Below are positions 16,100 to 24,274 of a stretch of 64,000 bases of DNA, one piece after another. The notes beneath the pieces are model-generated. The model made no database searches. It saw only the letters and a list, made by a program, of their open reading frames with translations, and had not been told where the DNA came from. This DNA is from Chromatocurvus halotolerans (GTDB lineage: Bacteria > Pseudomonadota > Gammaproteobacteria > Pseudomonadales > Halieaceae), in NCBI RefSeq assembly GCF_004340525.1, contig NZ_SLWX01000004.1, positions 62,001 to 126,000 of the forward strand. The letters run 5' to 3'. Position 1 is the first letter of the stretch, and every line of letters starts with the position of its first letter. Made by a program: the position numbers and the translations under genes.

Positions 16100-16840
16100 A
16101 TGAAAATGTCCTTCACTAACATGACTGCGACCAAAAGAGCCCCGCTACCGCCTTTTTGCCGGTCAATCCTCGCAGGGCTCCTGCTGCTGATCGCCGCCAC
16201 AGGCGCGGCGGACAACAGCCGTCAGGCACTAGATGATATCAGGGCGACCGCGGAGGCCTTCGTGCTGGCACGACTGGGCGGCAATGCCAATGGCACCACG
16301 GCATCCGCCGGTCAGCTGGATCCGCGCCTGCGGCTGGCGCGCTGCCAGCAAGCGCTGGTTGCCTTTGCGGTCGCCGGCGATCGCCTCAAGGGCAACACCA
16401 GCGTCGGGGTGCAGTGCCCGGGTAGCTGGAGGCTGTATGTGCCGGTAAAGGTGGAAACCCTGCGCCCGGTCCTGGCACTCAGGCACTCCCTCGATCGCGG
16501 TAAAATACTGGGACCGGATGACCTGGAATTCGTCACCGTGGACACGGACAGACTGGTCCGGGGCTATTATGCCGACATGGCAAGCGTTACCGGGCACACG
16601 CTCAAGCGCTCCGCCGCCGGCGGCACCATCCTCACCCACACCCTCGTGCAGGAGCCACCCGTCATACAGCGCGGGCAGCGGGTGTCCCTGGTATCCAGCG
16701 GCAGCGGTATCGCGGTTCAGGCGCCTGGAGAGGCACTGGCCGACGCCAGGATCGGCGACCGGCTGCACGTCCGGAACCTGTCGTCAGGCAAGACCGTGCA
16801 GGGGATTGCGCGCTCTTCAGGTACGGTTGAGGTGTATTGA
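16100..16840 (+). CDS. flgA: P-ring assembly chaperone FlgA
   Basis: FlgA is a periplasmic chaperone for P-ring (FlgI) polymerisation. The frame is open from 15989; likely starts are ATG 16067, 16100 or 16121. I chose 16100 (MKMSF), which gives a basic N-region and a signal peptide (FCRSILAGLLLLIAATGAA). The C-terminal SAF domain is clear (PVLALRHSLDRGKILGPDDL, GHTLKRSAAGGTILTHTL, RGQRVSLVSSGSGIAVQAPG). The total of 246 residues fits the family. No clear sigma-54 site reads toward it. The stop codon is part of an 11-bp repeat array. Confidence 0.93.
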   Translation: MKMSFTNMTATKRAPLPPFCRSILAGLLLLIAATGAADNSRQALDDIRATAEAFVLARLGGNANGTTASAGQLDPRLRLARCQQALVAFAVAGDRLKGNTSVGVQCPGSWRLYVPVKVETLRPVLALRHSLDRGKILGPDDLEFVTVDTDRLVRGYYADMASVTGHTLKRSAAGGTILTHTLVQEPPVIQRGQRVSLVSSGSGIAVQAPGEALADARIGDRLHVRNLSSGKTVQGIARSSGTVEVY

Positions 16841-16878
16841 GCATCTATTGAGTACACATTGAGTAAATGTTGAGTGCC
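16835..16878. repeat. 11-bp tandem repeat at the flgA stop codon
   Basis: Four 11-bp units (TATTGAGCATC, TATTGAGTACA, CATTGAGTAAA, TGTTGAGTGCC) share TTGAG at 16837, 16848, 16859 and 16870. The first contains the flgA stop TGA. Because 11 is not a multiple of three, the TGAs fall in all three frames. The array ends 7 bases before the -35 box of flgM. Confidence 0.85.
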
Positions 16879-16885
16879 GGCCCAC

Positions 16886-16912
16886 TAAAGTTTGCCCGAC
16901 ACCTGCCGCTAC
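16886..16912 (+). promoter_or_regulatory. Sigma-28 (FliA) promoter of flgM
   Basis: A perfect TAAAGTTT (16886-16893) is followed after 11 bases by GCCGCTAC (16905-16912), six of eight matches to the FliA -10. The expected start near 16920 is about 28 bases before the flgM ATG. This gives FliA-dependent synthesis of its own anti-sigma factor. Confidence 0.85.
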
Positions 16913-16947
16913 TTTATATTGCAACGATTCGAATTGGAGCAAGCGTG

Positions 16948-17235
16948 ATGTCAGACAGCATCAATGGCCTGGGCAAGCCAATTGGCCCGCCCCTCTCGCG
17001 TGGCAGCGGCACGCCGGAGACCGGCAGCCCGAGGACGTCGTCGACGCCCGCCGGTGGTGATTCTGTCAATCTTACCGATACTGCGCGCCAGCTCCAGAAC
17101 CTGGTCAAGACGACCAGCACCGAAGAAACGGTCAGTGCCGACCAGGTCAGCGCTATCCGCCAGGCGCTCGCCGACGGGCAATATTCCATCGACAGCCGCC
17201 AGATCGCCGAGCGGCTGCTGCAGTTCGACCGTTGA
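16948..17235 (+). CDS. flgM: Anti-sigma-28 factor FlgM
   Basis: FlgM binds and blocks FliA (sigma-28) until the hook is complete and FlgM is exported. The frame opens at 16867, but the family N-terminus (MSDSINGLGKP) starts at ATG 16948 with a GGAG ribosome site, giving 95 residues. The N-terminal half is disordered and Ser/Thr/Pro/Gly-rich. The C-terminal sigma-binding part is conserved (VNLTDTARQLQNLVK, then SADQVSAIRQALADGQYSID and SRQIAERLLQF). Confidence 0.95.
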   Translation: MSDSINGLGKPIGPPLSRGSGTPETGSPRTSSTPAGGDSVNLTDTARQLQNLVKTTSTEETVSADQVSAIRQALADGQYSIDSRQIAERLLQFDR

Positions 17236-17252
17236 TCCGCGGAGATCCCGAC

Positions 17253-17741
17253 GTGCTGCAAAGTCCAGCCCGCTTCGCCACGGCGCTCGCAGACATGCTT
17301 CAGGCGCAGCGTGAATGTGCAACCCAATTGCTACAGATTCTCGAGCGTGAGCGCGCGGCATTGGACGATGGCGACCTCGTCGCCATGGATACCGCATCTG
17401 CCGACAAGACCGCTGCACTTGCCGGCATGGAGCAGCTCAAGAGCCGCGAAGACCAGCTGCTGGCAGGCACCCCCTTCAGCAACAGCGACACCCCCTTTGA
17501 GCAGGCGCTCGCATGGTGCGACGCATCGGGTGCAGTACGCGCCGTGCGCGAGGACGTTTCCCGGCTGATGATCGACTGTGATCGCAGTAACCGCCGCAAC
17601 GGCTTGCTGGTGCAGCATCGGCTGAACTACGTCAGGCGCGCCATCGATATACTGCATGCTGCCCACGCGGAAACGCTGGTTTACGGGCCGGATGGCATGG
17701 CCCACAGTGGTGGCTCTTCACGTCTTCTCGCCGAGGGCTGA
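17253..17741 (+). CDS. flgN: FlgN-type flagellar export chaperone
   Basis: FlgN is the chaperone for FlgK and FlgL. The frame could start at TTG 17232, overlapping the flgM stop, but GTG 17253 has a GCGGAG ribosome site eight bases upstream and gives 162 residues. The protein is a helical bundle typical of FlgN: LADMLQAQRECATQLLQILE with RERAALDDGDL, and a C-terminal helix NRRNGLLVQHRLNYVRRAID. The flgM-flgN order is the standard one. Confidence 0.9.
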   Translation: MLQSPARFATALADMLQAQRECATQLLQILERERAALDDGDLVAMDTASADKTAALAGMEQLKSREDQLLAGTPFSNSDTPFEQALAWCDASGAVRAVREDVSRLMIDCDRSNRRNGLLVQHRLNYVRRAIDILHAAHAETLVYGPDGMAHSGGSSRLLAEG

Positions 17742-17803
17742 ACCAGCCCGGCCGGGCAGGTCGGGCGTTTGCATGAACAGGGCGCCAAAGGAGACGACAC
17801 ATT

Positions 17804-18499
17804 TTGGACGATACCGGCATTTCCGATCAGGAGCAGATAGCCACACTGATCGGCAACGTACAACGCCATCAGTTCCCGGTGCGCCTCCTCGCGGCGAATG
17901 CCAGTGCCCCCGAGCCTTCCCTGCTGCTGGCGGGTGACCCGCAGAGTGCGCAACTCGTTTTCGACGCACCGCGCGACCTCGAAAGTGGACTCTACGCTAC
18001 CGGCACCACCATGACGGTCATGACCTCATGCAACGGCGCCGAGCTGCGCTTCGACACAGCAGTGATAGGTACCGAAACCTTCAAGGGCTATCCGGCGCTG
18101 CGCACCAGCTGGCCCGGCAGCGTGATCTCCCGACAGCGTCGCAAGGCCTTCCGGGTTCGGGTGGGCGAGGACAGAAGCAGCCGGCTGGAGCTCTTTGATG
18201 ACGCTGGCAATCGTATCCGCGGTCGACTCATCGACCTGTCGCTGGCCGGCTTTGGCGCGTTGATTGATCGCACGGCGCCACTGCGCGCCGGCGAAGAGCT
18301 GGACAGTTCGCTGGAGATTGATGGAGTCTCGCTGGGAACCACCATTTACCTGAGCGATCTACGCATACCCGATCATGGTCGCTTCATGCGCATTGGTGCG
18401 GCGTTCACCGGGCTCACACCGCAGCAGCAGTCACAGCTGGGAAAGCTGATACGCGCACTCGAGAGGCACGCCATCCGCGCCGAGATGGCGCGCAGCTGA
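17804..18499 (+). CDS. YcgR-type PilZ flagellar brake protein
   Basis: YcgR proteins bind c-di-GMP and slow the flagellar motor. The start is TTG 17804, chosen for its AAAGGAG ribosome site ten bases upstream; length 231. Residues 10-105 form the YcgR N-terminal (PilZN) barrel. The PilZ domain follows, with RxxxR (R113-R117 in RRKAFR) and the second nucleotide motif DLSLAGFG at 144-151, so both c-di-GMP motifs are intact. It sits directly after flgMN and beside two GGDEF genes. Confidence 0.92.
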   Translation: MDDTGISDQEQIATLIGNVQRHQFPVRLLAANASAPEPSLLLAGDPQSAQLVFDAPRDLESGLYATGTTMTVMTSCNGAELRFDTAVIGTETFKGYPALRTSWPGSVISRQRRKAFRVRVGEDRSSRLELFDDAGNRIRGRLIDLSLAGFGALIDRTAPLRAGEELDSSLEIDGVSLGTTIYLSDLRIPDHGRFMRIGAAFTGLTPQQQSQLGKLIRALERHAIRAEMARS

Positions 18500-18533
18500 G
18501 CGCCATCTCGGCGCCCGCCGTATCGCGCGGGCG
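18481..18533. terminator. Probable bidirectional terminator between ycgR-like gene and GGDEF gene
   Basis: A perfect 11-bp inverted repeat, CGAGATGGCGC (18481-18491) with GCGCCATCTCG (18500-18510), overlaps the last codons and stop of the PilZ gene. A second hairpin, CGCCCGC (18512-18518) with GCGGGCG (18527-18533), follows. There is no T-run on either strand. The convergent arrangement supports a terminator or mRNA-end stabiliser. Confidence 0.55.
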
Positions 18534-18543
18534 ATTCATCCCC

Positions 18544-19623
18544 TCAGAATAACTCCACTTGCCCCGCCGTATGATTGATGATCGCCTCACTCAGCTCACC
18601 GCTGGCCACGAGATCCTCGTACATAAACGTGCGATTGCGGCCGTGTGCCTTGGCGTAATACAGCGCCTCGTCGGCCTTGCCCAGCAATGAGGCCGCCGAC
18701 AGCGAACCCGCAACCTCAATCGCCCCGCAGCTCACTGTCACTCTCTCGCCCTGGGGAAAACGATGGGCGTGGATCGCCATCCGGAAGCGCTCGAGCGCGG
18801 CCATGGCCTCGGCAGGATTGGCGTTTTCCATGATGACGACAAACTCCTCGCCACCAAAACGGAACAGCAGATCCGACTCGCGAAAGGTCTGCTCCATGAT
18901 GCGCGAGAACAACAGCAGGATTTCGTCGCCATACAGGTGGCCGTAGGCATCGTTGAAGCGCTTGAAGTGGTCGATATCGAGGATGGCCAGCCAGTGCCGC
19001 AACTGCCGGGTATCGGTGCTTCGACGTGGCGCGTCCAGCACTACCGGGGATTTTTCACTGCCGATGACCTCCAGCGCGCGATGAATGCAATCGTCAAAAT
19101 ACCGCCGGTTCAGCAGGCCGGTGAGGGGGTCGCGCTGCGATTCATCAATAAAGCTACGAAAATTGAAGTAAATGCGCTTGAAGGCCCGGAACGCCACCAG
19201 GCGCTCGGCACTCACTGAGCTCGCATACTGGACGACCAGACTCACGCTGTTGCCACGGTCATTCTGCCGGCTGAATGCCGCGATCTGGCGATTCCCGCCA
19301 GCCGTCGCCTGAGCGCCCTCGGGAGAAAGTCGCGCCTTTTCAACCAGCCGACGCTGCTCATCTGTCAGCGCATCCTGCTGCCAGTTGCTCTGGTAACTGC
19401 GCGACCCCCTGTCCCAGCAGCGCTTTAAGCGCATTTCCCTGCCGTTGGCCGAGGACAGGTGGAGCAGGACATAATCAAAGGGCAGCAACTGGCAGGCGCC
19501 CTCCAGGAAGATGCGGTCCAGCTGCTTGATATCGCTGGTGGAGGATAGCTTTACGGTATAATTCAGGATGCTGCCCTCGGCTTCCGGCAAGCTTGCGTGG
19601 GGCGTACTGTCGGTCACCTGCAT
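18544..19623 (-). CDS. Diguanylate cyclase (GGDEF) with GAF-like N-terminus
   Basis: This protein should make c-di-GMP from two GTP. The frame opens with TTG at 19719; ATG 19623 gives 359 residues without the basic leader. The N-terminal 150 residues look like a GAF-type sensor (IFLEGACQLLPFDYVLLHLS), with no membrane segment. The catalytic domain has DPLTGLLNRRYFDD, LAILDIDHFKRFNDAYGHLY and an active-site GGEEF at 257-261. The inhibitory I-site RxxD is present five residues before it (RESD, 248-251), so product inhibition is expected. It is divergent from a second cyclase gene. Confidence 0.9.
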   Translation of the reverse strand: MQVTDSTPHASLPEAEGSILNYTVKLSSTSDIKQLDRIFLEGACQLLPFDYVLLHLSSANGREMRLKRCWDRGSRSYQSNWQQDALTDEQRRLVEKARLSPEGAQATAGGNRQIAAFSRQNDRGNSVSLVVQYASSVSAERLVAFRAFKRIYFNFRSFIDESQRDPLTGLLNRRYFDDCIHRALEVIGSEKSPVVLDAPRRSTDTRQLRHWLAILDIDHFKRFNDAYGHLYGDEILLLFSRIMEQTFRESDLLFRFGGEEFVVIMENANPAEAMAALERFRMAIHAHRFPQGERVTVSCGAIEVAGSLSAASLLGKADEALYYAKAHGRNRTFMYEDLVASGELSEAIINHTAGQVELF

Positions 19624-19905
19624 GGGCAGCAATTCACGTTTCTTAGCATGAGGATTCGAAAGGTAACAGTTCGGCCGGGGGCTTTCAATTTGACGCCGAT
19701 AAATGATGCTGGCGCGCAAGCGGCATATGGACAGGACATTTTTTTCGAAGTGTTGGATAATTCGAATCCGCGCAGAATCACACTCTCGTGAGCAGCCCCC
19801 GCAGGCGACGCAGCAGAACGCGTTAGTGCATCAGGCGCCCAGCGCGGGTTAAGCCAATAACGGTTTATCGGTAAACACTTATCGAGACCAGGAAAAGGAT
19901 CCACC

Positions 19906-20994
19906 GTGCTATTCAGCAAGCGCAGAAAGTCATCTGACACCAGCAACCTCAGCACCGACGCACACCTGAAGGTGGCGCAGGCGCGGCAGTCCAAATACCG
20001 CCAGCTCAGCGAGGACTTTCTCGGCTGGCTGAAGGATTTCGCGCTCGACGAAGAAGATATCGACAGCGCCAGCTTTTACGCGGCGCTGGAAATATTGCGC
20101 GCCCGCCTGCAGGAACTGAATGACAGCACCCGGCCGCAATCGGTCGAAACGCACACGGCTTTCATTCCTGCCTTCATTGCACGGCAGCGGCGCCACCTTG
20201 AGGAGCGCGATACGGAACTGCGGGAGGTTGTCCAGGTTTTGACCAGTGCCGTTATCGCGATGAACTCACGCAACGACGCCTATGATTCCAGCCTGAGCGA
20301 ACAGATCGAGAACATGACAGCGCTGAGTCGTCTCGAGGACATCCGCAAACTGCGATCTGGCCTGATCGCGGAACTCACGCAGCTGCGAGAACTTCAGGAG
20401 AAAAAGCAGGCCGCCGAGTCCAGCAGCATTCAGAAGCTCACAAGCCAGGTCGCTTCACTGCGCACCGAGCTCGAGCTTGCGCAGGAAGAATCCCGTCGCG
20501 ACGGCCTGACGGACATCTACAACCGGCGGGCCTTCGATGCCTTCCTCGATGGCCAGCTGGATACCAATGGTTCGCGCAGAAGCCAATTTGCGCTGTTAAT
20601 GCTGGACCTGGACAACTTCAAGGCAATCAACGATAACTTTGGCCACCTGCTGGGTGACCGGGTACTGCTGGCAGTGGTTGAGATCTGTCGCAGCGTGATA
20701 CGCAGTGAGGATGTGTTTGCGCGCTTCGGTGGCGACGAGTTCGCCATCATTTTTCCCGGCGCTTCAGCACGCATTGCGACCCGAAAGGGGAATGAAATTT
20801 GTAAAATTCTCAAGTCGCGGATATTCACCGTAGAGGAAACGCCGGAGCGCCCGGAAACGAGCCTCGTCCTCAGCGTCAGCATCGGCGTCACGGCCTGCAA
20901 AGCCGGAGACAGCCGTGCAAGCCTGCTGAAAAGAGTTGACACCGCGCTATATGAGGCCAAACGGGCAGGCAAGAACTGCGTCCGCTCTGCCTGA
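19906..20994 (+). CDS. Diguanylate cyclase (GGDEF) with coiled-coil N-terminus
   Basis: The start is GTG 19906 with an AAGGA ribosome site; length 362. The first 190 residues are charged and helical with a long coiled coil (about 85-195, e.g. RQRRHLEERDTELREVVQVL and QKLTSQVASLRTELELAQEE) and no membrane segment. This resembles cytosolic cyclases such as Pseudomonas SiaD in layout only. The catalytic domain has DGLTDIYNRRAFDAFL, LMLDLDNFKAINDNFGHLLG, GGDEF at 275-279 and the I-site RSED at 266-269. The 282-base gap to the divergent cyclase holds an inverted repeat GGATTCGAA...TTCGAATCC. Confidence 0.92.
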   Translation: MLFSKRRKSSDTSNLSTDAHLKVAQARQSKYRQLSEDFLGWLKDFALDEEDIDSASFYAALEILRARLQELNDSTRPQSVETHTAFIPAFIARQRRHLEERDTELREVVQVLTSAVIAMNSRNDAYDSSLSEQIENMTALSRLEDIRKLRSGLIAELTQLRELQEKKQAAESSSIQKLTSQVASLRTELELAQEESRRDGLTDIYNRRAFDAFLDGQLDTNGSRRSQFALLMLDLDNFKAINDNFGHLLGDRVLLAVVEICRSVIRSEDVFARFGGDEFAIIFPGASARIATRKGNEICKILKSRIFTVEETPERPETSLVLSVSIGVTACKAGDSRASLLKRVDTALYEAKRAGKNCVRSA

Positions 20995-21004
20995 CCCACA
21001 CGAG

Positions 21005-21550
21005 CTAGAACGGAATCAGCGCGTAGCCCTCGCCTTGCAGCTGCACGTGGGCGGACATGGCCGAGAGCGCCATGCTGACGGTGGGGCTCAGCTCGTCCCT
21101 GCCAAAGCCACGAGCGGCCGCGGTCTGACCACAGAGATAGAGGGTCACACCGGCGTCGGCGAGGCCCGCGAGAAGCCCCGTATTCGGGTTGTCCACCCCG
21201 AAGCGCTTACGGTAGGCGGCATCCGTCAGCAGGTCCTTGATGGCCGCACCGTGAACGATCAGCGCCATTTCCAGGCTATCGGGCGGCGTGCCTGCCCGGG
21301 CCTGCATATTGAGAAAGCGCGCGACGGAGTCGATGCCCCGGTTGATCTCATCCACCGAGCCAGACGTGGAAGAGAGGTCCTTCCTCACCTTGTAGTTGCG
21401 ATCGTTGGCCAGGGCAAAGGCACCCTTTTCCACCGGGAATACCGGTCCATACCCCTCCACGACAGGACCGGTTTCAGCGCCGGGAGGATAGTCGGCGGCG
21501 GCAAGGAACGCCGAAAAACAGAAAAAGCAAAGAGCAATGATTGAGCGCAC
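21005..21550 (-). CDS. Exported DsrE-like protein beside tsdA
   Basis: DsrE-fold proteins carry or transfer sulfur. GTG 21550 has a GGAAGG ribosome site six bases upstream and starts directly at a signal peptide (RSIIALCFFCFSAFLAAADY), giving 181 residues; ATG 21592 is an alternative. The mature part has EMALIVHGAAIKDLLTDAAY and NTGLLAGLADAGVTLYLCGQ, where the Cys before GQ is the likely sulfur-binding residue, then LSPTVSMALSAMSAHVQLQG. It follows the TsdA-type cytochrome by 76 bases, which points to periplasmic sulfur-compound oxidation. Confidence 0.85.
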   Translation of the reverse strand: MRSIIALCFFCFSAFLAAADYPPGAETGPVVEGYGPVFPVEKGAFALANDRNYKVRKDLSSTSGSVDEINRGIDSVARFLNMQARAGTPPDSLEMALIVHGAAIKDLLTDAAYRKRFGVDNPNTGLLAGLADAGVTLYLCGQTAAARGFGRDELSPTVSMALSAMSAHVQLQGEGYALIPF

Positions 21551-21626
21551 GGGACACCTTCCACTTAGTGGGTTGACTGAATGCCTGATCATCGCAGACC
21601 CGGGCGCGGGAGAACAGCCAGTCCGC

Positions 21627-22727
21627 TCAGGGCACGGCGAATTTGCGGGCGCGTAGCACCGGGGGCTTGAGGAAGGGTTTTGCGCCGGTATTGTCGTGCT
21701 GGCCCAGCACCCGCCCGTCGACATTGGTGCCGTACAGGGAGTGGCGATGGAAATTCTCGTAGCGCTGGCGCGTCTCTTCGGCGCTCCCGGTGTAGCGGGG
21801 GTCCTGCGGGCGCTCCTGGGAATTGACGAACAGCGCCACGTCCCAGGCCTCCTGCGGCGACAGACTGCCACCCTGCCCAAACGGCATGTTCAGATGAATG
21901 AAGGCTGCGGCCGTGAAGATACGGCTCATGCCCGAGCCCCAGTTATAGGCATTATCGCCCCAGAGAGCGGGCATCAGCGGCGCGCCATTGTGCCGCAGGC
22001 CTCCGCCGTCGGCGCCATGGCAGGCGGCGCACTGTGTGCGGTAAATCGCCTCGCCCCGCTCGCGGCTGGTACCGGCCGGGATGCGCGTACCCAGATGGCG
22101 ATAGCCACGGCCATAGATATTCCCCTCGTACACCGGAGCGCCGGTTGCCAGCCAGCGATGGTAGGCCACCAGCGCGACCATGTCGTCGCTGCCGTAATCC
22201 GGCGGCTGGCCATTCATGGAATAGGCAAAACAGCCGGCAATGCGCTCTTCCAGCGAGTTCACCTGCTGGTTCTTGGCGCGAAAGTCGGGAAAGGTGGTGG
22301 CGGCGGGCCACACGGGGCCAGACCACGGCAGCCGTCCCTCGCCGGGATGACAGCTTTTACAGGTCATGTCATTGAACACGTAGGTCCCGCGAAACTGCTG
22401 TGTGTTCATGAAGATGTCGCGTCCCCGCAGAATCACCGCTTTCAGACCGGGATGAATGGTGGTGCTTTCCTGCAGTGACGTAAGCGTCGGCGGTGTGTGC
22501 TGATACTGCCCCGGCTCCGGCGCGGGGGCGCCCGGCGGCAGCGACGCCTCACCGGCAAGAGCAGCCGCAGCCAGCAACAACGGCACCGAGGCGAACCCCG
22601 GCCAGCGCCGGCGCCCGGCCCGCAGGCCGTGCCGCCATCCGGTAGCGCAGACGCGTCGCAGGCGAAACAGGGGACGCCTGCCCACGGCAGACGCTGACAC
22701 TTTCGGCACAGGGACGGCGTCGGTCAT
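21627..22727 (-). CDS. tsdA: Dihaem cytochrome c, thiosulfate dehydrogenase TsdA-like
   Basis: TsdA oxidises thiosulfate to tetrathionate in the periplasm, or runs in reverse in some species. The 366-residue precursor has two haem sites, CKSCH (123-127) and CAACH (233-237). The Cys that is the unusual axial ligand of the active haem in TsdA is present (C166 in RIAGCFAYSMNG). The second-haem region AYNWGSGM...FIHLNMPFG also matches TsdA. The N-terminal 60 residues are Arg-rich before the hydrophobic signal segment (FASVPLLLAAAALAGEAS), so the true start may be further in. It begins directly after the SDR stop and is followed by the DsrE-like gene. Confidence 0.82.
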   Translation of the reverse strand: MTDAVPVPKVSASAVGRRPLFRLRRVCATGWRHGLRAGRRRWPGFASVPLLLAAAALAGEASLPPGAPAPEPGQYQHTPPTLTSLQESTTIHPGLKAVILRGRDIFMNTQQFRGTYVFNDMTCKSCHPGEGRLPWSGPVWPAATTFPDFRAKNQQVNSLEERIAGCFAYSMNGQPPDYGSDDMVALVAYHRWLATGAPVYEGNIYGRGYRHLGTRIPAGTSRERGEAIYRTQCAACHGADGGGLRHNGAPLMPALWGDNAYNWGSGMSRIFTAAAFIHLNMPFGQGGSLSPQEAWDVALFVNSQERPQDPRYTGSAEETRQRYENFHRHSLYGTNVDGRVLGQHDNTGAKPFLKPPVLRARKFAVP

Positions 22728-23507
22728 TCATCGCAGCTCCAGCAAACCGCCATCGACGGGGAGAACCTGCCCGGTCATCCAGGCCGAGCGCGATGTCCCC
22801 AGAAAGTGCACCACCTCGGCAATCTCCGGGGACTCCCCCCAGCGCCGGATAGGGTAGCGGGCAATCACGCCCTCCAGCAGCTCATCGAAGTGCGCATCGT
22901 CCCGCGCGCGGGCACGAAACTGCGATTCCGACAGGGGGGTTCGCACTGCGCCCGGCGCTACCGCGTTGGCACGCACACCGCGGTCGGAGTAATCCGCCGC
23001 AATCTGCCGGGTGAGCGCGGCGATAGCGCCCTTGGCGGCGGAATAGGCGGCAACGCCGCGCATGCCCGCCAGCGCCACCGTCGACGCCGAGAACACGAGA
23101 GTGCCCTGACCGCTCTCCATCAGGTAGGGCAGCGTTGCCCGCGCCGTGAGAAAGGCCCCCGTCGCATTCACGGTCATGGCGCGATTCCAGTCATCCAGCG
23201 ACAACGAGAGAATGTCGCCCTCGACCATGATCCCGGCGTTGGCGGCCACGATATCGATGCGCCCGGTGGTATCAACGACGGTGCTGACCAGGCGCGCCAC
23301 GGAATTCTCATCGGCAATATCGACCTCGACCGCAAAGGCCTCAAGGCCGCCCTCCCTGAGCGCCGCGGCGGTGGCGCTGGCGGACTCCAGGTTGATGTCG
23401 GCGCAGACAACGGTGGCGCCGTCAGCGGCAAAGCGGTCGGCGATGGCGCGGCCAATGCCGGACCCGGCGCCGGTCACCAGCACCGTCCTGCCGCGCAGGT
23501 CGCTCAC
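22728..23507 (-). CDS. Short-chain dehydrogenase/reductase
   Basis: This is a classical SDR of 259 residues. The start is GTG 23507, overlapping the GST stop (GTGA). Motifs: nucleotide binding TGAGSGIG, NAG (ANAGIM), catalytic Ser in VFSASTVALAG and YSAAK. An Asp after the second strand (CADINLES) suggests NAD(H). The substrate is unknown. It is coupled to the GST upstream and to tsdA downstream. Confidence 0.88.
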   Translation of the reverse strand: MSDLRGRTVLVTGAGSGIGRAIADRFAADGATVVCADINLESASATAAALREGGLEAFAVEVDIADENSVARLVSTVVDTTGRIDIVAANAGIMVEGDILSLSLDDWNRAMTVNATGAFLTARATLPYLMESGQGTLVFSASTVALAGMRGVAAYSAAKGAIAALTRQIAADYSDRGVRANAVAPGAVRTPLSESQFRARARDDAHFDELLEGVIARYPIRRWGESPEIAEVVHFLGTSRSAWMTGQVLPVDGGLLELR

Positions 23508-24199
23508 AGCGCGGGATCTGCCGCAAACAGCTGCGGGTACATGAAGCGCATGGCCTCCTCGTCCATCTCGGTCTTGAAGTCGTGCCGGTTCGGCAGGTCT
23601 TTGGCGCGCTGTGCCGCCGGACGCGCATCGATTTCCTGCATGAAGCGGTCCAGATTGGGATAGGTTGCCATGATGTCGTCGTCCGCCAGCATGTAGGTCA
23701 GGCGATCGCCCCAGCCCCACACCGCCATATCCACGATGGTATAGCTATCGCCGAGCATATAGCGGCTGCGCGCGAGGCGGTCATCGACAATCTGCCAGTG
23801 GCGCCGCGCCTCGAAGTCGTAGCGCTTGATGGCGTAGGGAACGCTGTCCGGGGCGAACTTGCGAAAGTGCACCGCCTGTCCGGAGAAGGGCCCGAGCCCC
23901 GAGGCAACGAACATCAGCCAGGACAAGAGCTGCCCGCGCGCACCCGGCGTATCCTCCGGGAGGAACTGGCCCGTCTTCTCGGCGAGATAAAGCAGAATGG
24001 CGTTGCTGTCGAACACCGGGTGCCCATCATCGATGATGGCCGGCACCTTGGAATTGGGGTTGATCACCTTGAAGGTCGGCGTGTGCTGATCGCCCCGCTT
24101 GCCATCGATGGGGATGGCCTCGTAGGCCAGGCCCGACTCCTCCAGAAACAACGCCACCTTCATGGGGTTGGGCGCGGCGCTATAGAAAAATTTCAGCAT
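23504..24199 (-). CDS. Glutathione S-transferase family protein
   Basis: The ATG at 24199 has an AGGAGC ribosome site and gives 231 residues. The N-terminal thioredoxin-fold domain has SAAPNPMKVALFLEE, the cis-Pro motif KVPAI and the glutathione-contact motif DSNAILLYLAE; the C-terminal helical domain follows. It resembles the YfcG/nu-type GSTs. The substrate is unknown. It begins a three-gene run GST-SDR-tsdA. Confidence 0.9.
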   Translation of the reverse strand: MLKFFYSAAPNPMKVALFLEESGLAYEAIPIDGKRGDQHTPTFKVINPNSKVPAIIDDGHPVFDSNAILLYLAEKTGQFLPEDTPGARGQLLSWLMFVASGLGPFSGQAVHFRKFAPDSVPYAIKRYDFEARRHWQIVDDRLARSRYMLGDSYTIVDMAVWGWGDRLTYMLADDDIMATYPNLDRFMQEIDARPAAQRAKDLPNRHDFKTEMDEEAMRFMYPQLFAADPAL

Positions 24200-24274
24200 T
24201 CCCTGCTCCTTGGTATGTTTGCATCGCCCGTTCCCGACGAGCGGTGATTGAATCAAGCTGTCCAGCGGCCTGGT

